Part shown: piece by piece, positions 8,251-17,876 of the stretch
Layout of the letters: each line of letters opens with the position of its first letter
How positions within the stretch are numbered: the stretch's first letter is position 1
Origin: Pseudoroseomonas aestuarii
Lineage (GTDB): Bacteria > Pseudomonadota > Alphaproteobacteria > Acetobacterales > Acetobacteraceae
NCBI RefSeq assembly: GCF_042651065.1
Contig: NZ_JBHSCH010000004.1
Span: 124,001-188,000, forward strand
Direction: 5' to 3'
DNA length: 64,000 bases
Program-made: the position numbers and the translations under genes
The notes under the pieces: model-generated
What the model saw: only the letters and a program-made list of their open reading frames with translations
The model's database searches: none
Told to the model about the DNA's origin: nothing

Positions 8251-9285
8251 TCAGTGATGGATCGGGGGAGGGGAGGGCTCCAGCAGCAATCCCCGGTCGC
8301 TCACGCGCACCTTGGCGTTCTTGTAGGCGGACAATGCCAGGTGCAGGGGTCCCTCGAACTGCGTCTTGAAGTTCTTGAGCGCGCCCACCTTGGAGCCGAA
8401 CTGCCGCCACAGCCTGTCCCAGCCGATCGGCGTTTCCTTCTGCAGGGAGTGCAGCCGGTAGGCCAGCCAGAGATAGATGTCGATCGCCAGCGGCGAGGTG
8501 GTCAGGTCCCGCACCGCGGCGCGGTCCACCAGCACGGGGTGCCGCCGCAACTCGTCGAAGAAGGCCTGGGAGAGAACCACGCGCTCCACGAGCCTGGCCG
8601 TCTTCTTGGAGCGTGGATCCGGCTCGCCCACATAGCTGAAGGCATCGACGAGGCGCTGGTTGACGATGACGCCCTTCTTGTCGTTGCCGAAGCTGAAGTC
8701 GACGGTGCAACTCGCGAGGCGCTCCAGCTGCTCGGCCACCTTGCCGTTGCTTGGCCCGCCGCGGTTGATCCCGAGCCGGGCCACCACGGCGCTGGCCGAG
8801 CGCCCCATGTGGATCTCCCGGCTGCCACGCTCCAGCGCCTCGGTCTGCCAGTCGATCAGCAGGAGCCGCGCATAGCTGCCGAAGGGCACGCCGACATATT
8901 CCTGGCTGTTGTCGTCGCGCAGCCGCACGCCGGGGCGGACCAGGAGCCGGGCGAAATCGGTCTCGATCAGCCAGTTCTGGTCCCGGGGCTGGTCCCGGTG
9001 CGGCAGGCCGGCCAGGCACCATGCGGAGTAGCTGTAGCCGATCTCGCTGGTGCCCTCGAATTCGCGGACGATGGCGGAGGAGGCGGTGTCGGCGATCTGC
9101 CGCCCCATACGCCCGGCCAGCGCCTTCGGCAGGCTGGGCGGGCGCGGCTCGAGGATGGCTGTCTGGGCTGCCTTCACGGCTCCTTTGGCCCCCTTGGCCG
9201 CGACAATCCGGTGCACGCTGTTGTTAGGCCCGAACAGGTCTCCCTGCTCGACGCTGCTGCCCGGCTTGTCATCTGGCTCGACCAT
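8251..9285 (-). CDS. repA: RepA_C-type plasmid replication initiator
   Basis: The plasmid replication initiator, 344 residues, of the family typified by the RepA C-terminal domain of alphaproteobacterial plasmids. Recognisable stretches: GTSEIGYSYSAWCLAGLPHRD, VPFGSYARLLLIDWQTEAL, SPLAIDIYLWLAYRL and PIGWDRLWRQFGS. It is predicted to bind the iterons that begin just upstream and to open the origin. Two in-frame ATGs are possible. The one at 9336 lies inside an iteron and lacks a good ribosome site. The one at 9285 has AGGG eight bases upstream and is preferred. It is transcribed away from the origin and converges with parB, an arrangement that keeps rep and par together. Confidence 0.85.
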   Translation of the reverse strand: MVEPDDKPGSSVEQGDLFGPNNSVHRIVAAKGAKGAVKAAQTAILEPRPPSLPKALAGRMGRQIADTASSAIVREFEGTSEIGYSYSAWCLAGLPHRDQPRDQNWLIETDFARLLVRPGVRLRDDNSQEYVGVPFGSYARLLLIDWQTEALERGSREIHMGRSASAVVARLGINRGGPSNGKVAEQLERLASCTVDFSFGNDKKGVIVNQRLVDAFSYVGEPDPRSKKTARLVERVVLSQAFFDELRRHPVLVDRAAVRDLTTSPLAIDIYLWLAYRLHSLQKETPIGWDRLWRQFGSKVGALKNFKTQFEGPLHLALSAYKNAKVRVSDRGLLLEPSPPPIHH

Positions 9286-9320
9286 GCGCCGCACCCTGCA
9301 ACGCCGTTTCTCGTCCGTCG

Positions 9321-9654
9321 ATGTGAACCTTGCCATCCAGCCCCGTCACCGGTCCTTCCCAGGTCTGTGAACCTTGCCAGCCCAGAGCAAGCCTAGGGGT
9401 AGTGGAGAGATTGTTATTGAAGAAGGGCTGGCAGGGTTCACGTGGATAACTCTACAACCCTCTGTAAAGAGGCGATAAATCGGGAAATCCGGGTTCTGGC
9501 AAGGTTCACATCCCGGGCTTCCCGGCGCCTCCCGGCCGGCTGGCAAAGTTCACAAGAGGCCCCTGGCTGCCTGCTTTGCGCCGGCTGGCAAAGTTCACAC
9601 CGGGCCCGCGAATCGGTGGAGGGAGGCAGAACCCCTCGGCTGGCAAGGTTCACA
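9321..9654. repeat. Seven iterons, consensus CTGGCAAGGTTCACA: plasmid origin of replication
   Basis: Seven copies of a 15-bp unit. In plus orientation: 9428-9442 (CTGGCAGGGTTCACG, variant), 9496-9510, 9540-9554 and 9585-9599 (both CTGGCAAAGTTCACA), and 9640-9654. In inverted orientation: 9322-9335 and 9366-9380. Start-to-start distances of 44, 44 and 45 bp (and 55 and 68) place most on one helical face. The stretch between the inverted pair and the direct group (about 9400-9490) is the most AT-rich of the origin and holds a DnaA-box-like site. The inverted pair overlaps the repA upstream region and may mediate repA autorepression. Together with repA this is the replication origin (oriV). Confidence 0.92.
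9441..9449 (-). promoter_or_regulatory. DnaA-box-like site in the origin
   Basis: CGTGGATAA on the plus strand is TTATCCACG on the minus strand, eight of nine bases of the DnaA consensus TTATCCACA. It abuts the variant iteron at 9428-9442 and is followed by the AT-rich stretch 9450-9490. Host DnaA probably assists RepA in opening the origin. Confidence 0.55.
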
Positions 9655-9728
9655 TATGCCGGGCGCGCCTCTGTCTCGCGCATCGCCGGCTTGAGCGTGG
9701 GCGTGGGGACAGCCCTGCACAGATTTCA

Positions 9729-9756
9729 TTGCTGTGACAGGAGGCAACGGTATAGA
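9729..9756 (+). promoter_or_regulatory. Candidate sigma-70 promoter of the toxin-antitoxin pair
   Basis: TTGCTG (9729-9734) and TATAGA (9751-9756) are separated by 16 bp. A transcript would start near 9763. This favours translation of the antitoxin from the ATG at 9792 rather than from the ATG at 9762. Confidence 0.45.
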
Positions 9757-9791
9757 CGAGTATGACCGAGTGGCACCCCGGAGCATGGCCG

Positions 9792-10061
9792 ATGTCGAGC
9801 AGCCTCGCGCTGAAGCTGGATGAGGAGACCCGCAGGCGACTGCAGGCGCTCGGCCAGTTGCGTGACCGCTCGCCGCACTGGCTGATGAAGAAGGCCGTGC
9901 TCGAGTATCTCGACCGCGAGGAAAGCTACGAGCAGGAGAAGCAGGAGGATCTGGCGCGCTGGGAACAGTACCGCCTGGCCGGGCGCGGCGTGCCGCACGC
10001 CTCGGTGCGGGAGTGGCTGGACAGCTTCGGAACGGAGAGCGGGCGACCTCGCCCTGAGTGA
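9792..10061 (+). CDS. Ribbon-helix-helix antitoxin (CopG/ParD-like)
   Basis: The antitoxin of a type II toxin-antitoxin pair, 89 residues. The N-terminal SSSLALKLDEETRRRLQALGQ has the strand-helix-helix pattern of RHH DNA-binding antitoxins, and WLMKKAVLEYLDREE completes the second helix. The acidic C-terminal tail would wrap the toxin. The start at 9792 is preferred because GGAG lies eight bases upstream and the residue pattern begins there; an ATG at 9762 would add ten residues. It lies 15 bp before the toxin gene and beside the replication origin, where it can stabilise the plasmid by killing plasmid-free cells. RHH antitoxins usually repress their own promoter. Confidence 0.8.
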   Translation: MSSSLALKLDEETRRRLQALGQLRDRSPHWLMKKAVLEYLDREESYEQEKQEDLARWEQYRLAGRGVPHASVREWLDSFGTESGRPRPE

Positions 10062-10076
10062 GCGCCGGACCACGAC

Positions 10077-10364
10077 ATGGCTGTCCTGACCTGGCTGCCG
10101 GAGGCGGTCGGCGCTCTTGAGCGCCTTCTTCTCCTTCTGCACGAGAGAAATCCCGAGGCGGCGCGGCGTGCCGCCCAGGCTGTCGCCCGCGCCGCGGACC
10201 GCCTGGCCGAAGGCGCCATCGGCCGCCCCCTGGCCGATGGCACGGGCCGGCGGGAGCTGGTGGTGCCTTTCGCCGGAACGGCATTCGGGCTGCGCTACCA
10301 GCTGGGGGAGGCGGGAACGGTGGTCATCCTTCGGGTCTGGCACGGCCAAGAGGAGCGCGCATGA
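10077..10364 (+). CDS. RelE/ParE-family toxin
   Basis: A protein of 95 residues with the RelE/ParE fold pattern: ALTWLPEAVGALERLLLLL-like first helices, RAADRLAEGAIGRPLADGTGRRELVVPF, then FGLRYQLGEAGTVVILRVWHGQEER. The closing VILRVWHG.EER is typical of this superfamily. ParE members poison gyrase and RelE members cleave mRNA on ribosomes; which applies here cannot be told. The pairing with an RHH antitoxin is the classic ParDE order (antitoxin first). Confidence 0.8.
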   Translation: MAVLTWLPEAVGALERLLLLLHERNPEAARRAAQAVARAADRLAEGAIGRPLADGTGRRELVVPFAGTAFGLRYQLGEAGTVVILRVWHGQEERA

Positions 10365-10664
10365 GCAGCTCGGCTTCGGGGCGGTTGAAGCCCTTGGCGG
10401 CAGGCCGGCGGCACCCCTGGCATGCCACCGCATCGCCGCCTTGCAGGCGGCGGGGGTTTTGGGAGCGGGAACGGCTCCCTAGATGAGGCAGGCGTCTGGC
10501 GGAGCGGACGCCCAGCTTTCCTTATGATCTCGCCCTCTAAAGTCGCGCCGCCGCGCGGCGGCGGGCTATGGCCTGCGGGCCGGCAGGCCCGGGACACTCC
10601 GGCGAGACACGATACGAGATGGGGCCTTCCCTGGTCCCCCAGCACGAACGAGACAGGTGAATCG
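10365..10664. other. 300-bp leader of the sigma factor gene
   Basis: No gene is seen. A 6-bp stem GGGAGC/GCTCCC lies at 10461-10479 without a following T-run, and a very GC-rich hairpin (GCCGCC/GGCGGC) lies near 10548-10563. Either could shape the mRNA leader of the sigma factor. The ribosome site AGGTGA lies five bases before the ATG at 10665. Confidence 0.4.
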
Positions 10665-12500
<1,836 letters not shown>

Positions 12501-12525
12501 CAGGCCGGGCCTGAGCGTCGCCAGA

Positions 12526-12556
12526 GGCCGGGGGAAGCAACGCCCCCGGCCTTTTT
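12526..12556. terminator. Rho-independent terminator after the sigma factor gene
   Basis: A 9-bp stem GGCCGGGGG/CCCCCGGCC with an 8-base loop is followed by TTTTT. It lies between the sigma gene and the convergent hydratase gene ending at 12566. Confidence 0.85.
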
Positions 12557-12565
12557 CGTGCCCGC

Positions 12566-13321
12566 TCAGACGATCGCGGTCTCGACCGTGCCCGCATTGC
12601 GGAAGCTGGCGCGGACCCGGGTGCCGGGCTTCACCAGCAGCAGGCCGGTGCAACTGCCGGTGGTGACCACCATGCCCGCCTTCAGCCCGCCGAGGCCGCG
12701 CGCCCCCTCATTGGCCAGCCATTGCAGCAGCCGGATGGGCTCGCCCGCCGTGTTGCCGCCGACATGCTCCACCGCCACCTCGTCGTTGAAGGTCAGCCGC
12801 ACGGGCTCGTTCGGCGGGTCGATGTGGCGCCAGGATTCCAGCGCGGGGCCGACCACCAGCGCGCCGTGGTTGACCTGGTCCGCCACATGGCTCAGCGCGT
12901 CGGTGCAGTTGAGCGCGGTGAAGCGGGTGTCCACGATCTCGATGGTGGGGTGCAGGCTGGCCACCGCCGCCATCACCTCCTCCCGGCTGTAGGGCGTCTC
13001 GCGCGGGGGCAGGTCGGCGCCCAGCCGGAAGCCGATCTCCGCCTCGATGCTGGTGATGTTGAAATCGGCCGCGGCGAAGGGTGTGCTGTCGAAGCGCAAG
13101 TTGCTGGCGTAGAGCGGCGCGCCGCTTGGCGTGGCCTGCGGCGTGGCGGCGCCGACCTTCCAGCCGCCGACCGGCCCCAGCGCCTCCGCCACCAGCGCCT
13201 GGATCGCCACGGCCTCCTCCTGCGTGGCGGGCCGGGCGCCCTCGGGCAGCGCGGCCAGCCAGCGGCGGCTGCGGCGTGCCTCCAGCAGGGCGGCCGCGGC
13301 GGCGGCAAGGTCTGTGGCCAT
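12566..13321 (-). CDS. 2-keto-4-pentenoate hydratase / fumarylacetoacetate hydrolase-family enzyme
   Basis: A cytoplasmic enzyme of 251 residues of the MhpD-like branch of the FAH superfamily. Visible marks: GGWKVGAATP near residue 50, SIEAEIGFRLGADLP (metal-binding acidic residues), HPTIEIVDTRF, and the closing GSCTGLLLVKPGTRVRASF. The family hydrates 2-oxopent-4-enoate or decarboxylates 4-oxalocrotonate in aromatic meta-cleavage pathways, using Mg2+ or Mn2+. No companion genes of such a pathway are adjacent, so the substrate is open. Start at 13321 has GGAG about ten bases upstream. It diverges from the chemosensory operon. Confidence 0.75.
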   Translation of the reverse strand: MATDLAAAAAALLEARRSRRWLAALPEGARPATQEEAVAIQALVAEALGPVGGWKVGAATPQATPSGAPLYASNLRFDSTPFAAADFNITSIEAEIGFRLGADLPPRETPYSREEVMAAVASLHPTIEIVDTRFTALNCTDALSHVADQVNHGALVVGPALESWRHIDPPNEPVRLTFNDEVAVEHVGGNTAGEPIRLLQWLANEGARGLGGLKAGMVVTTGSCTGLLLVKPGTRVRASFRNAGTVETAIV

Positions 13322-13384
13322 GAGCGAAATCTCCGGAATGTTATGCCCTATCCTGCCGCGCCCACGCCGCAGGGTCGAGGGGAG

Positions 13385-13408
13385 CCGGTTGGCGTGCGAT
13401 ACAACCGG
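13385..13408. promoter_or_regulatory. Inverted repeat CCGGTT-N12-AACCGG upstream of the chemosensory operon
   Basis: A perfect 6-bp inverted repeat with a 12-bp spacer lies 37 bp before the first cheW start, in the divergent promoter region shared with the hydratase gene at 13321. It could bind a dimeric regulator. No regulator gene is adjacent. Confidence 0.35.
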
Positions 13409-13444
13409 TGGTAACCAAAACGCCGCAGCAGGAAATCCTCTTTC

Positions 13445-13984
13445 GTGAACTGGCGCGCTATGACGGCCCTTCCAGCGGATCATTACGTGGTGATGCGTCT
13501 GGGCAGCCGGCGCTGTGCCCTGCCCTGCGCCGCGGTGCGCGAGGTGCTGCCGCTGCCGCGCCTCTGGCGGCCGCCGGGCCTGCCGCGCCCTCTGGCGGGC
13601 TTCATGAATCTCGCCGGCGAGGCGGTGCCGGTGCTGGACCTGCCGCGCCTCTTCGGCCTTGCCGCATCCGGCGACGCCGAGGACGCGCTGTACCGCCACC
13701 TGCTGCTGACCAGCGGGGAGGGGAAGCCGCTCCTGGCCCTGCTGGTGGACCGGGTGCTGGACATGCGGCGCATCCCGCCGGAGCGGCTGCGCCCCGTGCC
13801 GCCCGAGGCGACGCTGAATGGCTGTGCCACGGCCGAGATCGAGACGCCGGAAGGCTTCATCCACCTGCTGGCACCGGACCGCATCCTGCTGGCGCAGGAA
13901 GCCGCCACCCTGGCCACGCTGCGCGAGGGCGCGCAGTCCCGGCTGGCGGAGTGGGAAGGCGCGGGAAGGGAGGGCGCGGCATGA
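13445..13984 (+). CDS. CheW-type coupling protein (WspB-like position)
   Basis: A coupling scaffold of 179 residues that links chemoreceptors to CheA. The CheW beta-barrel pattern is clear: HYVVMRLGSRRCALPCAAVREVLPLP, GFMNLAGEAVPVLDLPRLFG, LLALLVDRVLDMRRIPPERL, FIHLLAPDRIL. The GTG start at 13445 has AGGA about ten bases upstream; an in-frame ATG at 13460 lacks one. First gene of an eight-gene set of the same strand; its stop overlaps the cheR start. Confidence 0.88.
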   Translation: MNWRAMTALPADHYVVMRLGSRRCALPCAAVREVLPLPRLWRPPGLPRPLAGFMNLAGEAVPVLDLPRLFGLAASGDAEDALYRHLLLTSGEGKPLLALLVDRVLDMRRIPPERLRPVPPEATLNGCATAEIETPEGFIHLLAPDRILLAQEAATLATLREGAQSRLAEWEGAGREGAA

Positions 13985-15495
13985 CGCGCGCGGCGCCCGG
14001 GCCCTTCACGGCCACCCTGCTGCCGGACGCGGATTTCCTGGCGCTGAAGGCCGAGATCGTCGCCCGCACGGGCCACCACTACTACCAGGACAAGGACGAG
14101 CTGCTGTGGGAGCGGGTCCGGCGCCGGCTGCATGCCACCGGGCTGGTCGGCGCGGGCGCGTACCTGGCCCGGCTGCGGGACATGGCGCAGGGCGAGGCCG
14201 AATGGGCGGCGCTGGAGGCCGAGATCACCATCGGCGAGACCTTCTTCTTCCGCTATGCCGAGCAGTTCGCGGCGCTGGGCGAGACCATCCTGCCGGCCCT
14301 GCTGGAGCGGGCCCGCCCGCGGAGCCGGCTGCGTATCTGGAGCGCCGGCTGCGCCAGCGGCGCGGAGCCGTACTCGGTGGCCATCCTGCTGCGCCGCCTG
14401 CTGGGCGAGGCCCTGCCGGACTGGCGGCTGTCCATCCTGGGCACCGACCTGAACGAGGCGGTGCTGGAGACGGCACGGCAGGCGCGGTTCAGCCGCTGGG
14501 CGTTGCGGACCCTCTCGCCGGAGGAGTTGCAGCGGGACTTCATCCCCGCCGCCGATGGCCGCCACTGGCTGCTGCGGCCCCAGCACCGCGCCATGGTGCG
14601 CTTCGAGAAGCACAACCTGCTGAGTCTGCTGGACGGCACCTCTCCGCTCCAGTTCACGGATTACGACCTGATCCTCTGCCGCAACGTGCTGATCTACTTC
14701 CACCCCGAGGTGGTGCTGCGCATCGTCCGGGCCCTGTCGGAGCGGCTGCACGAGGGGGGCTGGCTGCTGCTGGGCCATGCCGAGCCCAACCCGGACTTCG
14801 CCGAGTTCCTGGAGGTCGTGAACCTGCCGGGCACCGTCGCCTATCGGCGGCGCGGGGAGACGGGCCTGGCGCCCCCCTCCGCCGCCACGGCTGCCGCACG
14901 GCCGTTGCCGGCCGGGTGGCCGGGCAGCCCGCCTGCCGTCACCAACCCGGCACCCTGGATGCCGGTGGCACCCACCTCGGCTTTCCCTCCGGGGCCAGCC
15001 CAGCCAGCGGCCGCTCCGCCGCGCCCTGCCGCGCCGCCCTCCACCGCGGCTGCGCAGGAGGACAGCGGCGCCGCCCGGCAGAGCGGCGCCGGCTGGCTGG
15101 ACCAGGTGCGCGCCCAGGCCGACAGGGGCGACCTTCTCGCGGCCAGCCAGGCCTGCGCGGCCGGCCTGCGGGAATGGCCGCTCGACGCCGCCCTGCATTA
15201 TTACGAGGGGCTGGTGCAGCGGGCCCTCGGCCAGCGTGCCGCCGCCGAGCGGGCCTTCCGCCGTGCCCTCTACCTGCGCAACGATTTCGTCATGGCGCAC
15301 TATCAGCTGGGCCTGCTGCTGCTCGACGAGGGAGAGGCCGCCGCCGGACGGCGCGCCCTCGCCGTGGCGTCGCGCATCGCGCATGCGATGCCGCCGGACG
15401 AGACCGTGGAGGAGGGCGACGGCATGACCGCACGGGCGCTGCGCGAGACGGCGCGGCTGCATCTCGACACCCATCCCGCAGGGACGGCCCGCTGA
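13981..15495 (+). CDS. CheR methyltransferase with C-terminal TPR extension (WspC-like)
   Basis: An S-adenosylmethionine-dependent glutamate methyltransferase that methylates the chemoreceptor, 504 residues. N-terminal helical domain (about 15-75), then the catalytic domain with ITIGETFFFR (82-91), SAM site SAGCASGAEPYS (121-132) and LILCRNVLIYFHPEVV. After a Pro/Ala-rich linker (about 290-360) comes a tetratricopeptide-like segment (about 370-470: ALHYYEGLVQRALGQRAAAERAFRRALYLR). Ordinary CheR is about 280 residues. The TPR tail is the hallmark of WspC and related enzymes of alternative systems. ATGA overlap with cheW, TGATG overlap with the next cheW. Confidence 0.9.
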   Translation: MTRAAPGPFTATLLPDADFLALKAEIVARTGHHYYQDKDELLWERVRRRLHATGLVGAGAYLARLRDMAQGEAEWAALEAEITIGETFFFRYAEQFAALGETILPALLERARPRSRLRIWSAGCASGAEPYSVAILLRRLLGEALPDWRLSILGTDLNEAVLETARQARFSRWALRTLSPEELQRDFIPAADGRHWLLRPQHRAMVRFEKHNLLSLLDGTSPLQFTDYDLILCRNVLIYFHPEVVLRIVRALSERLHEGGWLLLGHAEPNPDFAEFLEVVNLPGTVAYRRRGETGLAPPSAATAAARPLPAGWPGSPPAVTNPAPWMPVAPTSAFPPGPAQPAAAPPRPAAPPSTAAAQEDSGAARQSGAGWLDQVRAQADRGDLLAASQACAAGLREWPLDAALHYYEGLVQRALGQRAAAERAFRRALYLRNDFVMAHYQLGLLLLDEGEAAAGRRALAVASRIAHAMPPDETVEEGDGMTARALRETARLHLDTHPAGTAR

Positions 15496-16118
15496 TGCCC
15501 GGCCGGACCCTCGCCGCGGCCTTGCCGTCGCTGCGCGCCCGTGCGGAGCGGCTGATGGACGAGCGCACGCGCAGCCTGGCCGGCCGGGCCCGCGCCGACG
15601 CGGCGCAGGACGCGGCCCATCCGGTCCTGTCCGTGATCGCGTGTGCGCTGGGCGACGAGTTCTACGGCCTGCCCCTGGCCATGGCCGCGCATGTGCTGCC
15701 TGCCGCGCCCTGCGTGCCGCTGCCCGGTGCGCCGCCGGCGATGCTGGGGCTGCTCGGCCGCACCGGGCAGGTGTTCAGCGTGCTGGATCTTGGCCTGGCG
15801 CTTGGCCGCCCCGCCGCCCGGCCCGAGGCGGCGTCCGACCCGGCGCTTCACGGGCGGATGATGGAGGGGCATGTCGTGCTGCTGCGCCACGCTCCGCGCC
15901 GCTTCGCCCTGCGCGTGGACCGTGTGCTGGGCGTGGCCGAGGTGGCCCCGCTGCAACAGCCCGGCCAGCCCGTGGCGGAGCGGATGGTGGCGGGCCATGC
16001 CTGGCTGCCTCCCGCCCTGGCCGGCGGCCGCCGGCCGGTGCTGGGCCTGATCGACATGGACCGCCTGCTGCAACCCTACCTGTCTTCTCCCGAGACTTTC
16101 CGGAGCGTGACGCCGTGA
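15495..16118 (+). CDS. Second CheW-type coupling protein (WspD-like)
   Basis: 207 residues. The N-terminal 45 residues form a charged helical segment (LPSLRARAERLMDERTRSLAGRAR). The CheW fold follows: SVIACALGDEFYGLPLAMAAHVLPA, PAMLGLLGRTGQVFSVLDLGLALG, RFALRVDRVLGVAEV, VLGLIDMDRLLQPYL. Two different CheW proteins flanking a CheR-TPR is the arrangement of wspBCD. It overlaps cheR by one base and the receptor gene by four (GTGA). Confidence 0.87.
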   Translation: MPGRTLAAALPSLRARAERLMDERTRSLAGRARADAAQDAAHPVLSVIACALGDEFYGLPLAMAAHVLPAAPCVPLPGAPPAMLGLLGRTGQVFSVLDLGLALGRPAARPEAASDPALHGRMMEGHVVLLRHAPRRFALRVDRVLGVAEVAPLQQPGQPVAERMVAGHAWLPPALAGGRRPVLGLIDMDRLLQPYLSSPETFRSVTP

Positions 16119-17782
16119 GCATCGCCAACCGCATCCTTCTGGGCTTCACCGCCATCACGCTGCTGCTGGTCGGCCTGGGACTCTACAGCCTGAACCAGAT
16201 CAGCGTGGTCACCCGTGCCTCCGAGGTCACGGTCACCCGCGACATGGCCATGCTGCGCAAGCTGATCGACCTGCAGGATGCCGAGCACGACCTGCAGGAC
16301 GCCCGCAGCCGGGCCGTCTCGCGCTTCCTGCTGCGCAGCCTGGGCCGGGAGACGGCAGCCGAGGACCCGGCCCCGCTGGTGCCGCGCTATGTCACCGAGG
16401 CAGAGCGCCTGCTGAACGAGATCCAGGCCCAGGCCAGCCAGAACCTGGCCAACGCCGCCTCCACGGAGCGGCAGACCGGCTGGCAGCAGATCTCCCAGAT
16501 CGTCACCCAGGCGGCGCTGCCGCTGCGGCAGATCCGCGAGCGCAGCCAGGAGCAGCTGCAATCCATCCAGGCCGGCAACCTGGACGCGGTGCAGGGCGTG
16601 GGTGCCGCCCTGCTGCCCGCGCGGCAGGAATTCTACCGCCTCACCGGCCAGCTGCAGGAGGCGCTGAACGAGGTGATTGGCAGCGGCCAGCGGCGCAGCA
16701 ACGAGATCTATCTCGAGAGCCGCTTCTCGGTGATCATGGTCATGATCGGCGCGGTGCTGCTCGGCATCGCCATCACCGTGCTGATCCGCCGCTCCATCGT
16801 GCGGCCGCTCTCGGCCTTCATGAACTTCGTCGAGCGCGTCGGCCGGGGCGACCTCGGCGGCGACCTGGCCTCGACCGGGCATGACGAGCTGGGCCGCCTC
16901 GGCGGCACGCTCAACGCCATGGTGGAGGGCCTGCGCCAGCTCGCCGGCCAGAGCCGGGAGGCCACCGAGAACCTGAACGCCGCCGCCGCCGAGATCCGCG
17001 CCAGCACGCAGGAGCAGGCCGCCAGCGTCGAGGAGCAGCTCGCCGCCGTGCAGGAGACCGCCGCGACGGTCGACGAGATCACCCATTCCGGCGTGCAGAT
17101 CGGCAAGCGGGCGCAGGAGGTCATCGCTTCCGCCCAGGCCACGGCGCAGACCTCCTCCGCCGGGCTGCGCGCGGTGGACGAGACGGTGCGCGCGATGGAC
17201 GCCATCCGCGAGCAGGCCGAGGCGGTGGCCACCAACATCGTCGCGCTCTCCGAGAAGACGCAGGCGATCGGCGAGATCATCGCCACGGTGAACGACATCT
17301 CCGAGCGCAGCCACCTGCTGGCGCTGAACGCCGCCATCGAGGCCGCCGCCGCCGGCGAGCAGGGGCGCAGCTTCGCCGTCGTCGCCGCCGAGATGAAGAC
17401 GCTGGCCGACCAGGCGAAGGAGGCCACCAGCCAGGTGCGCTCGATCCTGGGCGACATCCAGCGCGGCATCAACGCCTCCGTCATGCTGACCGAGGAGGCG
17501 GTGAAGCGCGTGGCCACCGGGCGCGAGCGCACCGACACGACGCAGAGCACCATCACCGAGATCACCGGCCGCATCCAGGAGAGCGTGCAGACCTTCCAGC
17601 AGATCGTCGCCTCGACCAACCAGCAGCAGCTCGGCATCGAGCAGGTGATGAGCGCGCTGCAGAACATCCGCCAGGCCAGCCAGCAGACCGCGGCCGGCAC
17701 GCGGCAGCTGGACACGGCGGCGGCGAACCTGTCGCAGCTGTCGCAGCAGCTCGTCGCCCTGGCCGACCGCTACCGGCTCTGA
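16115..17782 (+). CDS. Membrane-bound methyl-accepting chemotaxis protein
   Basis: The receptor of the chemosensory system, 555 residues from a GTG start that overlaps the preceding stop. Membrane segment 1 (about 7-26), a periplasmic or external helical sensor of about 175 residues (27-203, 4-helix-bundle-like), membrane segment 2 (about 204-226), HAMP (about 227-280), and a cytoplasmic coiled coil with the tip ISERSHLLALNAAIEAAAAGEQGRSFAVVA (about 395-425). The RSH in place of the usual QTN before LLALNAAIEAA is a feature seen in receptors of alternative systems. There is no C-terminal pentapeptide for CheR binding. It is the only receptor gene here, so the array is probably dedicated to one signal. 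Confidence 0.92.
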   Translation: MSIANRILLGFTAITLLLVGLGLYSLNQISVVTRASEVTVTRDMAMLRKLIDLQDAEHDLQDARSRAVSRFLLRSLGRETAAEDPAPLVPRYVTEAERLLNEIQAQASQNLANAASTERQTGWQQISQIVTQAALPLRQIRERSQEQLQSIQAGNLDAVQGVGAALLPARQEFYRLTGQLQEALNEVIGSGQRRSNEIYLESRFSVIMVMIGAVLLGIAITVLIRRSIVRPLSAFMNFVERVGRGDLGGDLASTGHDELGRLGGTLNAMVEGLRQLAGQSREATENLNAAAAEIRASTQEQAASVEEQLAAVQETAATVDEITHSGVQIGKRAQEVIASAQATAQTSSAGLRAVDETVRAMDAIREQAEAVATNIVALSEKTQAIGEIIATVNDISERSHLLALNAAIEAAAAGEQGRSFAVVAAEMKTLADQAKEATSQVRSILGDIQRGINASVMLTEEAVKRVATGRERTDTTQSTITEITGRIQESVQTFQQIVASTNQQQLGIEQVMSALQNIRQASQQTAAGTRQLDTAAANLSQLSQQLVALADRYRL

Positions 17783-17876
17783 GCGGGGGGCTGGCCATGC
17801 GTCTGCCATCGGCGGGTGAGCGGCGGGGCAGGGCGGGCCATCGGCCGCCCTCGCCACGCCTGCGGGGCGGTGCCGC

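Noticed and set aside
9286..9336. RepA start at ATG 9336
   Set aside because: That codon lies inside an iteron and lacks a proper ribosome site, whereas 9285 has AGGG at a suitable distance.
10461..10479. GGGAGC/GCTCCC stem before the sigma gene as a terminator
   Set aside because: There is no T-run after the stem on either strand, and the stem is only 6 bp.
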